A stretch of 38,383 nucleotides of DNA, from contig CANQGB010000011.1 in assembly GCA_947600335.1 (NCBI GenBank), forward strand, positions 1 to 38,383, given 5' to 3'. Source of the DNA: an uncultured Bacilli bacterium (lineage in GTDB: Bacteria > Bacillota_I > Bacilli_A > RF39 > UBA660). Both the position numbers and the translations under genes were made by a program. The first letter of the stretch is position 1, and each line of letters opens with the position of its first letter. A model generated the notes under the pieces. The model was not told the origin of the DNA. It made no database searches and saw only the letters and a program-made list of their open reading frames with translations. Below are positions 1-7,169 of the stretch, piece after piece.

Positions 1-100
1 ATACCTTTATTATAATTTGAATTACTTTTAATTACAATATCCTTATGGTATTTTCTTTACATTTATAATTTACCATAGAAGAAGAAAAAACTTTGTCAAA

Positions 101-122
101 ATAAAAAACTGCTAAGCAGCTT
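101..122 (-). terminator. Intrinsic terminator of rpmE
   Basis: On the minus strand a stem of about 7 bp (AAGCTGC / GCAGTTT, with one G-U pair) and a TTA loop is followed by a T-rich run. The rpmE stop codon TAG at 112-114 lies inside the hairpin, so the last codons also form the terminator. Confidence 0.75.
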
Positions 123-330
123 TATTATTATCTTTAATACCATATTTACGAATAAACTTTTCAACATTTCCTGTTCTTTTTGCATTACCTTGTTGTCCGG
201 AATAGAAAGGATGGCATTCGCTACAAACTTCAACTTCAATGTTTTCTTTTGTTGAACGAGTTGTGAAAGATGCTCCACAAGCACATTTAACAGTAGTCTT
301 TTTCATTTCAGGATGAATATTGGCTTTCAT
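112..330 (-). CDS. rpmE: 50S ribosomal protein L31, zinc-binding type
   Basis: The 72-residue protein is a full-length L31 of the large ribosomal subunit. It keeps the zinc-ligand cysteines (KCACG near residues 15-19 and VCSECHPF near 35-42), so it is the zinc-containing RpmE form and not the zinc-free YtiA/RpmE2 paralog. The conserved HPFYSGQQ segment and a lysine-rich tail are visible. The ATG at 330 is preceded by AAAGGAGTG at good spacing. The gene has its own promoter (389-416), a leader hairpin (351-368) and a terminator that overlaps its stop codon, so it is a single-gene unit. In Bacillus the gene also lies in the wider neighbourhood of prfA, prmC and murA. Confidence 0.97.
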   Translation of the reverse strand: MKANIHPEMKKTTVKCACGASFTTRSTKENIEVEVCSECHPFYSGQQGNAKRTGNVEKFIRKYGIKDNNKAA

Positions 331-350
331 TATGTAACACTCCTTTCGCC

Positions 351-368
351 ATACCTAATTTTAGGCAT
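351..368 (-). promoter_or_regulatory. Hairpin in the rpmE 5' leader
   Basis: Between the rpmE promoter and its ribosome binding site an 18-base near-perfect inverted repeat forms about 8 bp (CCTAA / TTAGG core, 2-base loop). It sits about 12 bases before the AAAGGAGTG Shine-Dalgarno sequence. Autoregulatory L31 leaders are known in Firmicutes, so this may be a compact one. That role is inference; the hairpin itself is seen. Confidence 0.4.
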
Positions 369-388
369 AGTAAATTTCTTTCTTTAGT

Positions 389-416
389 ATTATATCATAA
401 ATGTTTTATTTCGCAA
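389..416 (-). promoter_or_regulatory. Promoter of rpmE
   Basis: On the minus strand TTGCGA (plus 411-416) and TATAAT (plus 389-394) are 16 bases apart, and the -10 is extended by an upstream TG (TGATATAAT). It matches a housekeeping sigma-A promoter. Confidence 0.7.
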
Positions 417-426
417 TAGCAATTTT

Positions 427-1128
427 TTAAATAGTGCTGGAGGTCTCTTTAGTAAAAGATGATATAATTTTTTCAAAAATATATTTTTGCCCTTTATAAT
501 TTGGATAATAACTATTTTTTTGAATAAAGAATTTGGAATTGTTTCTAATGTCGGAGATGTCGATAAAAGTTATATTGTATTTTTGGCATAGTTTTTCTAA
601 TTCTTTATTAATTTTATTAATTTTATCTTTAGCAATTAAGTTGGATTCATATAGACTTATAACAAATATCTTATTTTTATTTAATTGAGTAATTTTTTGG
701 AAAAGTTCTTCATATTTATTCAAATAGCCTGTTATTTTAGATGAACCTAAAATTTTTTTGGAAGCATAACTATTTAATTCATCCATGCCTAGAGCAATTG
801 TAATAACATCAGATTTTTGAATGGCTTGTTTTATTTTAATTTTGTTTTCTAAAGTATTTATATTATCAGCTATTTTATTTAATAAACTGACTACTGTTTC
901 ATCGGGTTCACTAAAATTTTTGTAATAATTGGCAACATTATCTTTTTGAGACAAGTATTCACTTAGGTAATCATTATAATCGTAGCCTTCTATGTGATAT
1001 GGGGTCATACCAGTTGCTATTCCATCACCTAAACTTAAAAAATTTATATCATTATTGTCAACTTTTAAATAAATAATTATGGTCATGAATAAGCCAACTA
1101 ATAAAATGGCTCCGATTTTAAATTTCAT
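427..1128 (-). CDS. Membrane-anchored SGNH/GDSL-fold protein lacking catalytic residues
   Basis: The 233-residue protein has an N-terminal hydrophobic segment (about residues 5-21) that should anchor it outside the membrane, followed by an SGNH/GDSL hydrolase-like domain. Every recognisable catalytic block is altered. Block I reads LGDGIATG, with Gly36 where the nucleophilic serine should be. Block III reads GMDE (114-117) instead of GxND. The C-terminal DxxHPN box reads NSYYPN (205-210), with Asn for Asp and Tyr for His. It is therefore probably a non-catalytic binding or scaffold protein of the envelope; that is inference. It lies 37 bases downstream of murA, behind a terminator, and its ribosome binding site is an unusual G6 run (GGGGGGCTAAATATG). 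The family call rests on block I context and fold-like motif spacing. Confidence 0.7.
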   Translation of the reverse strand: MKFKIGAILLVGLFMTIIIYLKVDNNDINFLSLGDGIATGMTPYHIEGYDYNDYLSEYLSQKDNVANYYKNFSEPDETVVSLLNKIADNINTLENKIKIKQAIQKSDVITIALGMDELNSYASKKILGSSKITGYLNKYEELFQKITQLNKNKIFVISLYESNLIAKDKINKINKELEKLCQKYNITFIDISDIRNNSKFFIQKNSYYPNYKGQKYIFEKIISSFTKETSSTI

Positions 1129-1142
1129 ATTTAGCCCCCCAG

Positions 1143-1166
1143 AAAAAAATAGTAGTTCCCTACTAT
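1143..1166 (-). terminator. Intrinsic terminator of murA
   Basis: A 7-bp perfect stem (ATAGTAG / CTACTAT) with a GGAA loop is followed by a run of T on the minus strand. It begins within the murA stop codon. The SGNH-like gene downstream would need read-through or its own weak promoter. Confidence 0.8.
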
Positions 1167-2422
1167 TATATTTCTTCTAAATAGATTTTAGCACCAACAT
1201 TACTTAGTTTATTAACAATATTAGCGTAACCTCTTAATATATATTCGACATTTCTAATAACAGTTTTACCATCAGCAATAAGAGCAGCTAGAAATAAAGT
1301 AGCCCCGGCCCGTAAATCACTGGCTTCTACTTCAGTTCCAATTAAATTTGTCGGACCAGTTATTTTTTCAATATTGTCATTTATTTCAATATGACAGCCC
1401 ATTTTGTTTAAATAGGCAACATGGCCCATCCGTTTTTTATATATTGTTTCTTCAATTATGGATATACCTGCCGCTTGAGATAATAAAACAGTGATTGGTT
1501 GAGCTAAATCAGTAGGAAAACCGGGATACACTAAAGTAGTTATATTTGTTGGTTTGATATTATGAGCTTTACTAATCGTTATGCTATCTTCTTCTAATTT
1601 ATAAGGTATGTTCATTTCTTTAAGTTTAGTTAACAGAGATGAAATGTGTTGAGGAATAATATTTTCTATTTTTAAATTATCACCAATTAAAGCTCCAGCA
1701 ATGATATATGTGCCTGCTTCGATTCTATCCGGGATGACTTCGGAAAAACCATCATTTAATTTATCTACTCCTATTATGGTAATAGTGCTAGTACCTGCTC
1801 CAATGATTTTAGCTCCCATACTATTTAAAAAATTAACAACATTAATGATTTCTGGTTCCTTGGCAGCATTGTTTAAAACAGTTTTACCTTTAGCTTTAGT
1901 GGCTGCAAGAATAAGATTAATTGTCGCGCCAACACTAGGAAAATCTAAATAAATGTCGGCTCCTTTTAATTCTTGAGCATCAATAACATATTTGCCATCT
2001 TCTAGTATAGTAACAGAAGCCCCTAGAGATTCAAAACCTTTTAAATGAAAATCAATTTGGCGAGAACCAAAATTGCAACCACCAGGAAAGTAGATTTCGA
2101 CATGGTTAAATTTAGCTAAAAGGGCTCCCATAAAATAATATGAAGCTCTTAATTTTTGAGATAATTCTTGAGGAATAGTAACATTTTTTAAATTATCATT
2201 TTTTATAACTATTTTATTTTCTTCTTGAATACACTCGCTATTTAATAATTCTATTATGTCGATTAAAACATCTATATCCGTTATAGGGGGTATTTCATAT
2301 AAAGTAGCTGTATTTTCGGCTAAAATAGCTGCCGGTAATAAAGCAACAGCACTATTTTTAGCCCCATTTATTTTTATTGTTCCACTTAATGTTTTACCAC
2401 CATCAATGATTAATTGTTGCAT
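1166..2422 (-). CDS. murA: UDP-N-acetylglucosamine 1-carboxyvinyltransferase
   Basis: MurA transfers enolpyruvate from PEP to UDP-GlcNAc, the first committed cytoplasmic step of peptidoglycan synthesis. The 418-residue length is normal. Visible are the substrate-binding KINGAKNSA segment (Lys22, Asn23), the fosfomycin-target cysteine in GGCNFGSRQID (Cys116), the FPTDLAQP segment that holds the catalytic aspartate, and the DLRAGATL motif near the C-terminus. Cys116 predicts a fosfomycin-sensitive enzyme. The usual GxRPID motif has Gln in place of Pro. The ATG follows AAAGGATTG. The gene is 12 bases after mntP and ends in a terminator, so it is probably co-transcribed from the glycosyltransferase-spoIIR-mntP side. 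Bacilli often carry two MurA paralogs, and which one this is cannot be told here. Confidence 0.97.
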   Translation of the reverse strand: MQQLIIDGGKTLSGTIKINGAKNSAVALLPAAILAENTATLYEIPPITDIDVLIDIIELLNSECIQEENKIVIKNDNLKNVTIPQELSQKLRASYYFMGALLAKFNHVEIYFPGGCNFGSRQIDFHLKGFESLGASVTILEDGKYVIDAQELKGADIYLDFPSVGATINLILAATKAKGKTVLNNAAKEPEIINVVNFLNSMGAKIIGAGTSTITIIGVDKLNDGFSEVIPDRIEAGTYIIAGALIGDNLKIENIIPQHISSLLTKLKEMNIPYKLEEDSITISKAHNIKPTNITTLVYPGFPTDLAQPITVLLSQAAGISIIEETIYKKRMGHVAYLNKMGCHIEINDNIEKITGPTNLIGTEVEASDLRAGATLFLAALIADGKTVIRNVEYILRGYANIVNKLSNVGAKIYLEEI

Positions 2423-2434
2423 ATTATCAATCCT

Positions 2435-2971
2435 TTATTTAACTATATGATATAAACCAATAATTATCAATATAATTATACCAAATATTGTGGCATAAAT
2501 GCCTAATAATTTGTTAGCATACTTGCCAATTATTAAACCCATAAACGTAAAGGAAAAACTGACAATAGAAAATATACAAAAAGATAATAATAAATTTGAG
2601 GTTATAGCGCTTAGACCAAGGCCAGTAGAAAAGGAATCGATTGATACGCCAATAGCAAATAAAAACATATTAAATAGATTGAAGTTATTTATTTTTTCTT
2701 CTTTTTTAAATAGTTCAATTAACATGGTAAGCCCGAGATAAATAAGTATTATACCTAATAAAAAATTAGCATTTATAGTAAAGATACTGATTAGTTTATT
2801 ACCAATGGTTACACCAATTAAAGGCATAATAAAGTGCATTAAACCAACAATTAAAGAAAAGGTTATTATTTTGTTTGTTTTAAAATTGGATGTTCCAAGA
2901 CCTAATGATAAAGAAAACGTATCCATACTTAAAGCTACAGCTATTATAAATACTGTTATAATTTCTTGCAC
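2435..2971 (-). CDS. mntP: MntP-family manganese efflux pump
   Basis: The 178-residue protein is almost entirely hydrophobic, with about six membrane helices in two related halves. Each half has the family signature: SMDTFSLSLGLG near residue 15 and SIDSFSTGLGLS near residue 110, with the acidic residues thought to carry Mn2+. The start is a GTG at 2971, supported by AGGAGG eight bases upstream. The same fold includes the sporulation-linked YtaF subgroup. The length, and a gene called ywlD/mntP near spoIIR in B. subtilis, favour MntP. It lies 45 bases after spoIIR and 12 before murA. No manganese riboswitch is present, as the upstream gap is too short. Confidence 0.88.
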   Translation of the reverse strand: MQEIITVFIIAVALSMDTFSLSLGLGTSNFKTNKIITFSLIVGLMHFIMPLIGVTIGNKLISIFTINANFLLGIILIYLGLTMLIELFKKEEKINNFNLFNMFLFAIGVSIDSFSTGLGLSAITSNLLLSFCIFSIVSFSFTFMGLIIGKYANKLLGIYATIFGIIILIIIGLYHIVK

Positions 2972-3016
2972 AAAAAAATCCTCCTAGTTAATAATACTAA
3001 GGGATTTAAAGAAAAA

Positions 3017-3520
3017 TTACAGATATTTTTGAAACAATTCTTTGACTAAAGATTTATATTCTATATTGCTTTGATTGGTAGCAGCTTCATCCATTAGGCA
3101 CAATGGCGGATATAATACACACCACCAATTTTCACCAGCTCCAGCTCCTAAAGTTACAACTAGCGAATCATACATACCTTCTGGATATTTAACATCTTTA
3201 TAAGTTTTTTCAGGAAAATAATTTTTACCTAAACTAATATGATAAGGGATTTGATAGTTTTCTATATTTTTTTCAATCTCAGGGATTTTAGCTGTTATTT
3301 TTTGAGTTATTTCGGCTTTATTATTGCTAGTTAAAATATCAGAGGTCAATAGTTTTTCAATATTGTTTTTGATTTCAATTTTAGTTTTTTGGTCTTCTAT
3401 TGTATTACTATTCGCAATTACACGAAATCTTAAAGCATCATTAGGTATTATATATTCAGTATTTTGCTTTTTTATAAATATTAAAGTAAATAAAAACAAG
3501 ATAATTATTACTTTTTTCAT
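3017..3520 (-). CDS. spoIIR: Stage II sporulation protein R (SpoIIR)
   Basis: In sporulating Bacilli SpoIIR is made in the forespore, exported, and triggers the SpoIIGA protease that activates sigma-E in the mother cell. The 167-residue protein has an N-terminal membrane/signal segment (residues 4-16), the conserved IPNDALRFRVIANSNT block (25-40) and the hallmark NWWCVLYPPLC segment (131-141). It is shorter than B. subtilis SpoIIR (about 224 residues), mainly at the C-terminus. The ATG follows TTAGGTGA. It lies between a GT2 glycosyltransferase and mntP, and prmC and prfA are nearby, as in Bacillus. I see no clear sigma-F promoter. Whether the organism sporulates cannot be decided from this window. 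Confidence 0.93.
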   Translation of the reverse strand: MKKVIIILFLFTLIFIKKQNTEYIIPNDALRFRVIANSNTIEDQKTKIEIKNNIEKLLTSDILTSNNKAEITQKITAKIPEIEKNIENYQIPYHISLGKNYFPEKTYKDVKYPEGMYDSLVVTLGAGAGENWWCVLYPPLCLMDEAATNQSNIEYKSLVKELFQKYL

Positions 3521-3566
3521 TTTATCACCTAAGTAATATTGTCTTGTTTATTTATTTTTTATTCAT

Positions 3567-4787
3567 TTATGATTGGACTTCTTTGATATTCGATTTACGA
3601 TTATGTTCAATTGGTACCCATTTTAAGTCTTTTTTACATAAGCAGATTATATTTATTGGAATCCAAGTTAATAAGAAGACAATAAATAAGAGGATACCGG
3701 GCATAGCTTCATAGGCATCACGGTCATAGTAAGTTATAACATAAATATTAATAATAACCGTGATAACATAACCAATTAAGAAACATAAGAAACCTAAAGA
3801 GTAAAAGTATGAGAAAATATCATTAAGTTCGATGCCTACAACTTTAAAGACAAATAACATGATAGTTAAAATTAAACCTAATACTTGAAATTGGGGAGCG
3901 GCGGTAAAAAGAAATTTATCGATACAAGAAAAGTTTCTTTCTTTTATACCTTTAGCAATTAATTGTTTACGATATAGGCGATTACATTCAATAATACCTT
4001 TACTCCACCGACTACGTTGATGCCATGAATCGATGAATCTAGTTGGTTGTTCATCATAGGTTATAGCACTTTCAACATAAGCAACATTGATATTTCTTAA
4101 AACACACATTATAGATAACTCAATATCTTCGGTGATGGTTTTTGGTTCGAAGCCTTCATCAATGACACTTTTAGCAACCATGAAACCTGTTCCATTAATG
4201 GCGGCAGCTTCATCAATATTCATTCGAGATTTATTGAAAAAGAAATTTTGAATATAGTAAAAAATTGAGTAACTAGTACTAAGCCAATTATCTTGTAAAT
4301 TTTTGCTATCTTTTCTTCCTTGGGCAACTTTATAACCAGATAAGAAAGTATCATTCATTATTTTTAAAAAGTCAGGATGAACAACATTATCGGCATCAAA
4401 TACAAGATAAGCATCATAATCACTTTTTTTTAACTTTTTAAAGGTATATTTTAGAACATCACCTTTAGTCTTTACAGGAACATCAACATTGATAATCTTG
4501 GCCCCGGCTTTTTTGGCAACTTCTTCGGTATTATCAGTACAATTATTAACTAAGGCATAGATATCAAATAAACTTTGAGGATAGTTTTGTTTTTTTAAAC
4601 TTTCGATTAAATCAGCAATAACTTTAGATTCATTTCGAGCCGCGATTAAAACAGCAAATTTAGTTGAAGCATTTTGGGCGGTTATTTTAGGTTTAACTTT
4701 TTTAAATGAAGTGAAACTAGTTACTAAGAAATATAAACCATACATGATTGTAATGATAAATAATATGTAATAAATAAATTGAATCAT
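3567..4787 (-). CDS. Membrane GT2 glycosyltransferase (BcsA/PgaC-like)
   Basis: The 406-residue protein has one N-terminal membrane helix (about 4-26), a cytoplasmic family 2 catalytic domain, and about three C-terminal helices (about 299-317, 330-352, 363-382). Catalytic motifs are complete: DAD (131-133) for the metal and nucleotide sugar, TED (219-221) for the base, and QRSRW (257-261), the QxxRW signature of processive synthases of the cellulose, poly-GlcNAc and hyaluronan type. A KWVPIEH segment lies near the C-terminus. It probably makes an envelope or extracellular glycan; sugar and product are unknown. It has a consensus-like promoter (4851-4878) and a strong GGAGGAG ribosome binding site, and leads the spoIIR-mntP-murA string. 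No partner export or deacetylase gene is nearby. Confidence 0.88.
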   Translation of the reverse strand: MIQFIYYILFIITIMYGLYFLVTSFTSFKKVKPKITAQNASTKFAVLIAARNESKVIADLIESLKKQNYPQSLFDIYALVNNCTDNTEEVAKKAGAKIINVDVPVKTKGDVLKYTFKKLKKSDYDAYLVFDADNVVHPDFLKIMNDTFLSGYKVAQGRKDSKNLQDNWLSTSYSIFYYIQNFFFNKSRMNIDEAAAINGTGFMVAKSVIDEGFEPKTITEDIELSIMCVLRNINVAYVESAITYDEQPTRFIDSWHQRSRWSKGIIECNRLYRKQLIAKGIKERNFSCIDKFLFTAAPQFQVLGLILTIMLFVFKVVGIELNDIFSYFYSLGFLCFLIGYVITVIINIYVITYYDRDAYEAMPGILLFIVFLLTWIPINIICLCKKDLKWVPIEHNRKSNIKEVQS

Positions 4788-4850
4788 TTACTAACTACTC
4801 CTCCGTTATATAATTGTATCTTTATTTAGATATATTATAACTCTAATTTA

Positions 4851-4878
4851 ATTTTAGCAAATTAGTGGGTATTGTCAA
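4851..4878 (-). promoter_or_regulatory. Promoter of the glycosyltransferase-spoIIR-mntP-murA unit
   Basis: On the minus strand a perfect TTGACA (plus 4873-4878) is followed after 16 bases by TAAAAT (plus 4851-4856). It lies in the 116-base gap after the prmC terminator. Confidence 0.65.
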
Positions 4879-4888
4879 GAAATTATTA

Positions 4889-4915
4889 TTTTAAAAGAAC
4901 ACTTTAAAGGTGTTC
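4889..4915 (-). terminator. Intrinsic terminator of the ywiB-argS-rpoE-prfA-prmC operon
   Basis: The stem GAACAC / GTGTTC, extended by A-T pairs, is followed on the minus strand by TTTTAAAATAAT. The prmC stop codon (4904-4906) lies within the hairpin. Confidence 0.75.
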
Positions 4916-5632
4916 TATGAATATATATCTATCTTTCCCAGTCAAATCTTGTTCTATACTTATTTTAGCTTCAGGAAATTTAACTTGCGCCATTTGTTTG
5001 ATTTGAAGGCCTTGTGTTTCCCCGATTTCAAAAGCAATTAATTGGGGTTTATTAGCAATTATATCAAGTATGTGATGATAAAATTCTAAGCCATTTTCTT
5101 CAGCATATAAGGCTATTTTAGGTTCGTATTTGACAGTTTCATCTATTGTTTCTGTATAAGCAATATAAGGTGGGTTACTAATGTAAACATCATAATCGTC
5201 TAACTTAGAAACTGATAAAATGTCTTGTTGGTTATAGGTAATATTTACTTTATTTAATTCTGCATTTTTTTTGGCTATATCTAAAGCTTTATGATTGATA
5301 TCTAAGGCGGTAATTTTAAAAGGCAAGTTTTTAGCTAAACTAATAGCAATACAACCACTGCCGGTACCGATATCTAGAATTGTTAAATTGTTATATTTTT
5401 TTAATTTTTGAATTACTTTTTCTACTAAATATTCGGTTTCAAAACGAGGAATTAAGACATTTTCATTAACTAAGATAGTAGTATTTAAGAATTCCACATT
5501 ACCAATTAAATATTGAACTGGGTAGTTGTTTTTTACTTTTTCTATTTGTTCTTGGTAGTTATGAGGGTATTTTTCTTTTAAGAGTTTAAGGTCATTTTCG
5601 GTTAGAGTTTTATTAAAGAGCAACTTCTTCAC
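4904..5632 (-). CDS. prmC: Release factor glutamine N5-methyltransferase
   Basis: PrmC methylates the glutamine of the GGQ motif in release factors using S-adenosylmethionine. The 242-residue protein has the SAM-binding DIGTGSGCIA (87-96) and the glutamine-binding NPPY (153-156). The PVQYLIGNVEF and LIPRFETE segments at 38-67 are family hallmarks. It is shorter than the usual roughly 280 residues, because the N-terminal helical domain is reduced to about 35 residues. It starts inside the end of prfA (20-base overlap), so translation of enzyme and substrate factor is probably coupled, the standard prfA-prmC arrangement. Confidence 0.95.
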   Translation of the reverse strand: MKKLLFNKTLTENDLKLLKEKYPHNYQEQIEKVKNNYPVQYLIGNVEFLNTTILVNENVLIPRFETEYLVEKVIQKLKKYNNLTILDIGTGSGCIAISLAKNLPFKITALDINHKALDIAKKNAELNKVNITYNQQDILSVSKLDDYDVYISNPPYIAYTETIDETVKYEPKIALYAEENGLEFYHHILDIIANKPQLIAFEIGETQGLQIKQMAQVKFPEAKISIEQDLTGKDRYIFIEHL

Positions 5633-6680
5633 CCTCGAGAATTCTTCTTTGGTCTTCGGTAATTAAGGCTTCAATTATAGGTTCTAAATGGCCATTCATT
5701 ACGCGGTCTAATTCCATTAAGGAAAAATTAATGCGATGGTCAGTTACCCGATTTTGAGGATAATTGTAGGTTCTAATTTTTTCAGAACGGTCACCAGTAC
5801 CAACTTTGCTTTTGCGTTCACTTGTTAATTCCGCATTTTTTTGTTGTTCTAAGTTGTCATAGATTTTCGCTTTTAATAGTTGCATAGCTTTTTCTTTATT
5901 TTTCATTTGGCTCCGCTCATTTTGGCAAGTTACAACAGTATTGGTAGGTAAATGAGTTATCCGAACAGCTGAATTTGAGGTATTTACAGATTGGCCTCCC
6001 GCCCCACTACTATGATAAACATCGATTTTTAAATCACTTTCTTTGATATCGATATCGACATCTTCGACTTCAGGCATAACGACAACAGTCGCGGTTGAGG
6101 TATGAACCCGACCTTGGCTTTCAGTTTCAGGGACTCTTTGAACACGATGAGCGCCACTTTCATATTTTAGTTTGGAATAAACATTATCACCTTTTATTAA
6201 GCATTCAAGTTGGGAAAATCCTCCACTAGTTCCCGGTATTTCATTGATAACTTCAATTTTCCAGTTATTTTTTTCGGCATAATAAGTGTACATTCGGAAT
6301 AAGTCGCCAGCAAAAATATTGGCCTCATCTCCACCAGCAGCGCCACGAATTTCCATGATAACATTTTTACCATCATTTTTATCTTTAGGAATTAACAATA
6401 TTTCTAATTCTTTTTCAATAGTGGCTTTTTGTTCTTGAAGACTTTCTAGTTCTTGCTCAGCCATTTCTTTTAACTCGGCATCATTAATTAAAGTTTTGGC
6501 TTCGTTTATACCGTTTAAAACATTTTTATATTGTTCGTATTTATCGACAATAGTTTTTAAATCACTTTGTTCTTTTGATAAAGCATTGACCGTTTTAAAA
6601 TCCTGCATAATAGCGGGGTCCATTAACTTTTCTTGAATTTCTTGGTATTTTTTTAATATTGCTTCTAATCTATTTTCCAT
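5613..6680 (-). CDS. prfA: Peptide chain release factor 1
   Basis: RF1 reads UAA and UAG and triggers peptide release. The 355-residue protein is full length. The codon-reading tripeptide is PET (184-186, in RVPETESQGR), as in Bacillus RF1, and the catalytic GGQ is at 228-230 (SSGAGGQSVNTS). The ATG follows AAAGGAAAAG. It lies 34 bases after rpoE and overlaps prmC. Since UGA is also used as a stop here, an RF2 gene must exist elsewhere. Confidence 0.98.
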   Translation of the reverse strand: MENRLEAILKKYQEIQEKLMDPAIMQDFKTVNALSKEQSDLKTIVDKYEQYKNVLNGINEAKTLINDAELKEMAEQELESLQEQKATIEKELEILLIPKDKNDGKNVIMEIRGAAGGDEANIFAGDLFRMYTYYAEKNNWKIEVINEIPGTSGGFSQLECLIKGDNVYSKLKYESGAHRVQRVPETESQGRVHTSTATVVVMPEVEDVDIDIKESDLKIDVYHSSGAGGQSVNTSNSAVRITHLPTNTVVTCQNERSQMKNKEKAMQLLKAKIYDNLEQQKNAELTSERKSKVGTGDRSEKIRTYNYPQNRVTDHRINFSLMELDRVMNGHLEPIIEALITEDQRRILEGEEVAL

Positions 6681-6714
6681 GAACTTTTCCTTTCTTTATG
6701 AACGGGGAAAATTA

Positions 6715-7158
6715 CTACAAATTAGTTTCCTCTTCTTCATCTTCATCGATAACTACTAAATCAGATAAACCATCATCATCGTCATTGTCATCATCTTGTT
6801 CATCATAGAAAATGTTTTCCTCAGTTTGTTCCTCTTCTTCGTCTTCTTCAGTTAATTCTTCCTCATCAACAGCTATTTCTTCTTCATCTTCATCTAATAC
6901 TAATTTTTTAGCATGTTTACTACTTAAATCCCAAGTACCATCATCTAACATGATAAATCTTTTATCTAATGTTAACATTTCAAAGAAGTCACCGATTTTT
7001 TCTTCAATAGTTTGGGCTGAAAGACTTACAAGTTTTCCTATTTCATTAAATAAATCAATTATTTTCATAGGTTTATTTTGCTCGTTTAATACCATAAAGG
7101 CAATATCATCATAAGACATATTTTCTAATTCTTCTTTGGTTAAATCTTCTATTTTCAT
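6715..7158 (-). CDS. rpoE: DNA-directed RNA polymerase delta subunit
   Basis: Delta is a Firmicutes-specific RNA polymerase subunit that speeds recycling and tunes promoter selectivity. The 147-residue protein has the N-terminal HARE-HTH fold (residues 1 to about 85, with YDDIAFMVL and the DGTWDLSS end) and a disordered tail from about residue 88 made almost only of Asp and Glu, which is the family pattern. The start follows TAGGAGGA. It is 11 bases after argS and 34 before prfA, inside one operon. The acidic coding run makes the opposite strand look serine-rich; that is not a gene. Confidence 0.95.
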   Translation of the reverse strand: MKIEDLTKEELENMSYDDIAFMVLNEQNKPMKIIDLFNEIGKLVSLSAQTIEEKIGDFFEMLTLDKRFIMLDDGTWDLSSKHAKKLVLDEDEEEIAVDEEELTEEDEEEEQTEENIFYDEQDDDNDDDDGLSDLVVIDEDEEEETNL

Positions 7159-7169
7159 AAATTATCCTC

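Noticed and set aside
2972..3016. Manganese riboswitch before mntP
   Set aside because: The gap to spoIIR is only 45 bases and contains no yybP-ykoY-like core.
6812..7114. Serine-rich reading frame on the plus strand
   Set aside because: It is the complement of the Asp/Glu codon run in rpoE; no ribosome binding site and no plausible protein.
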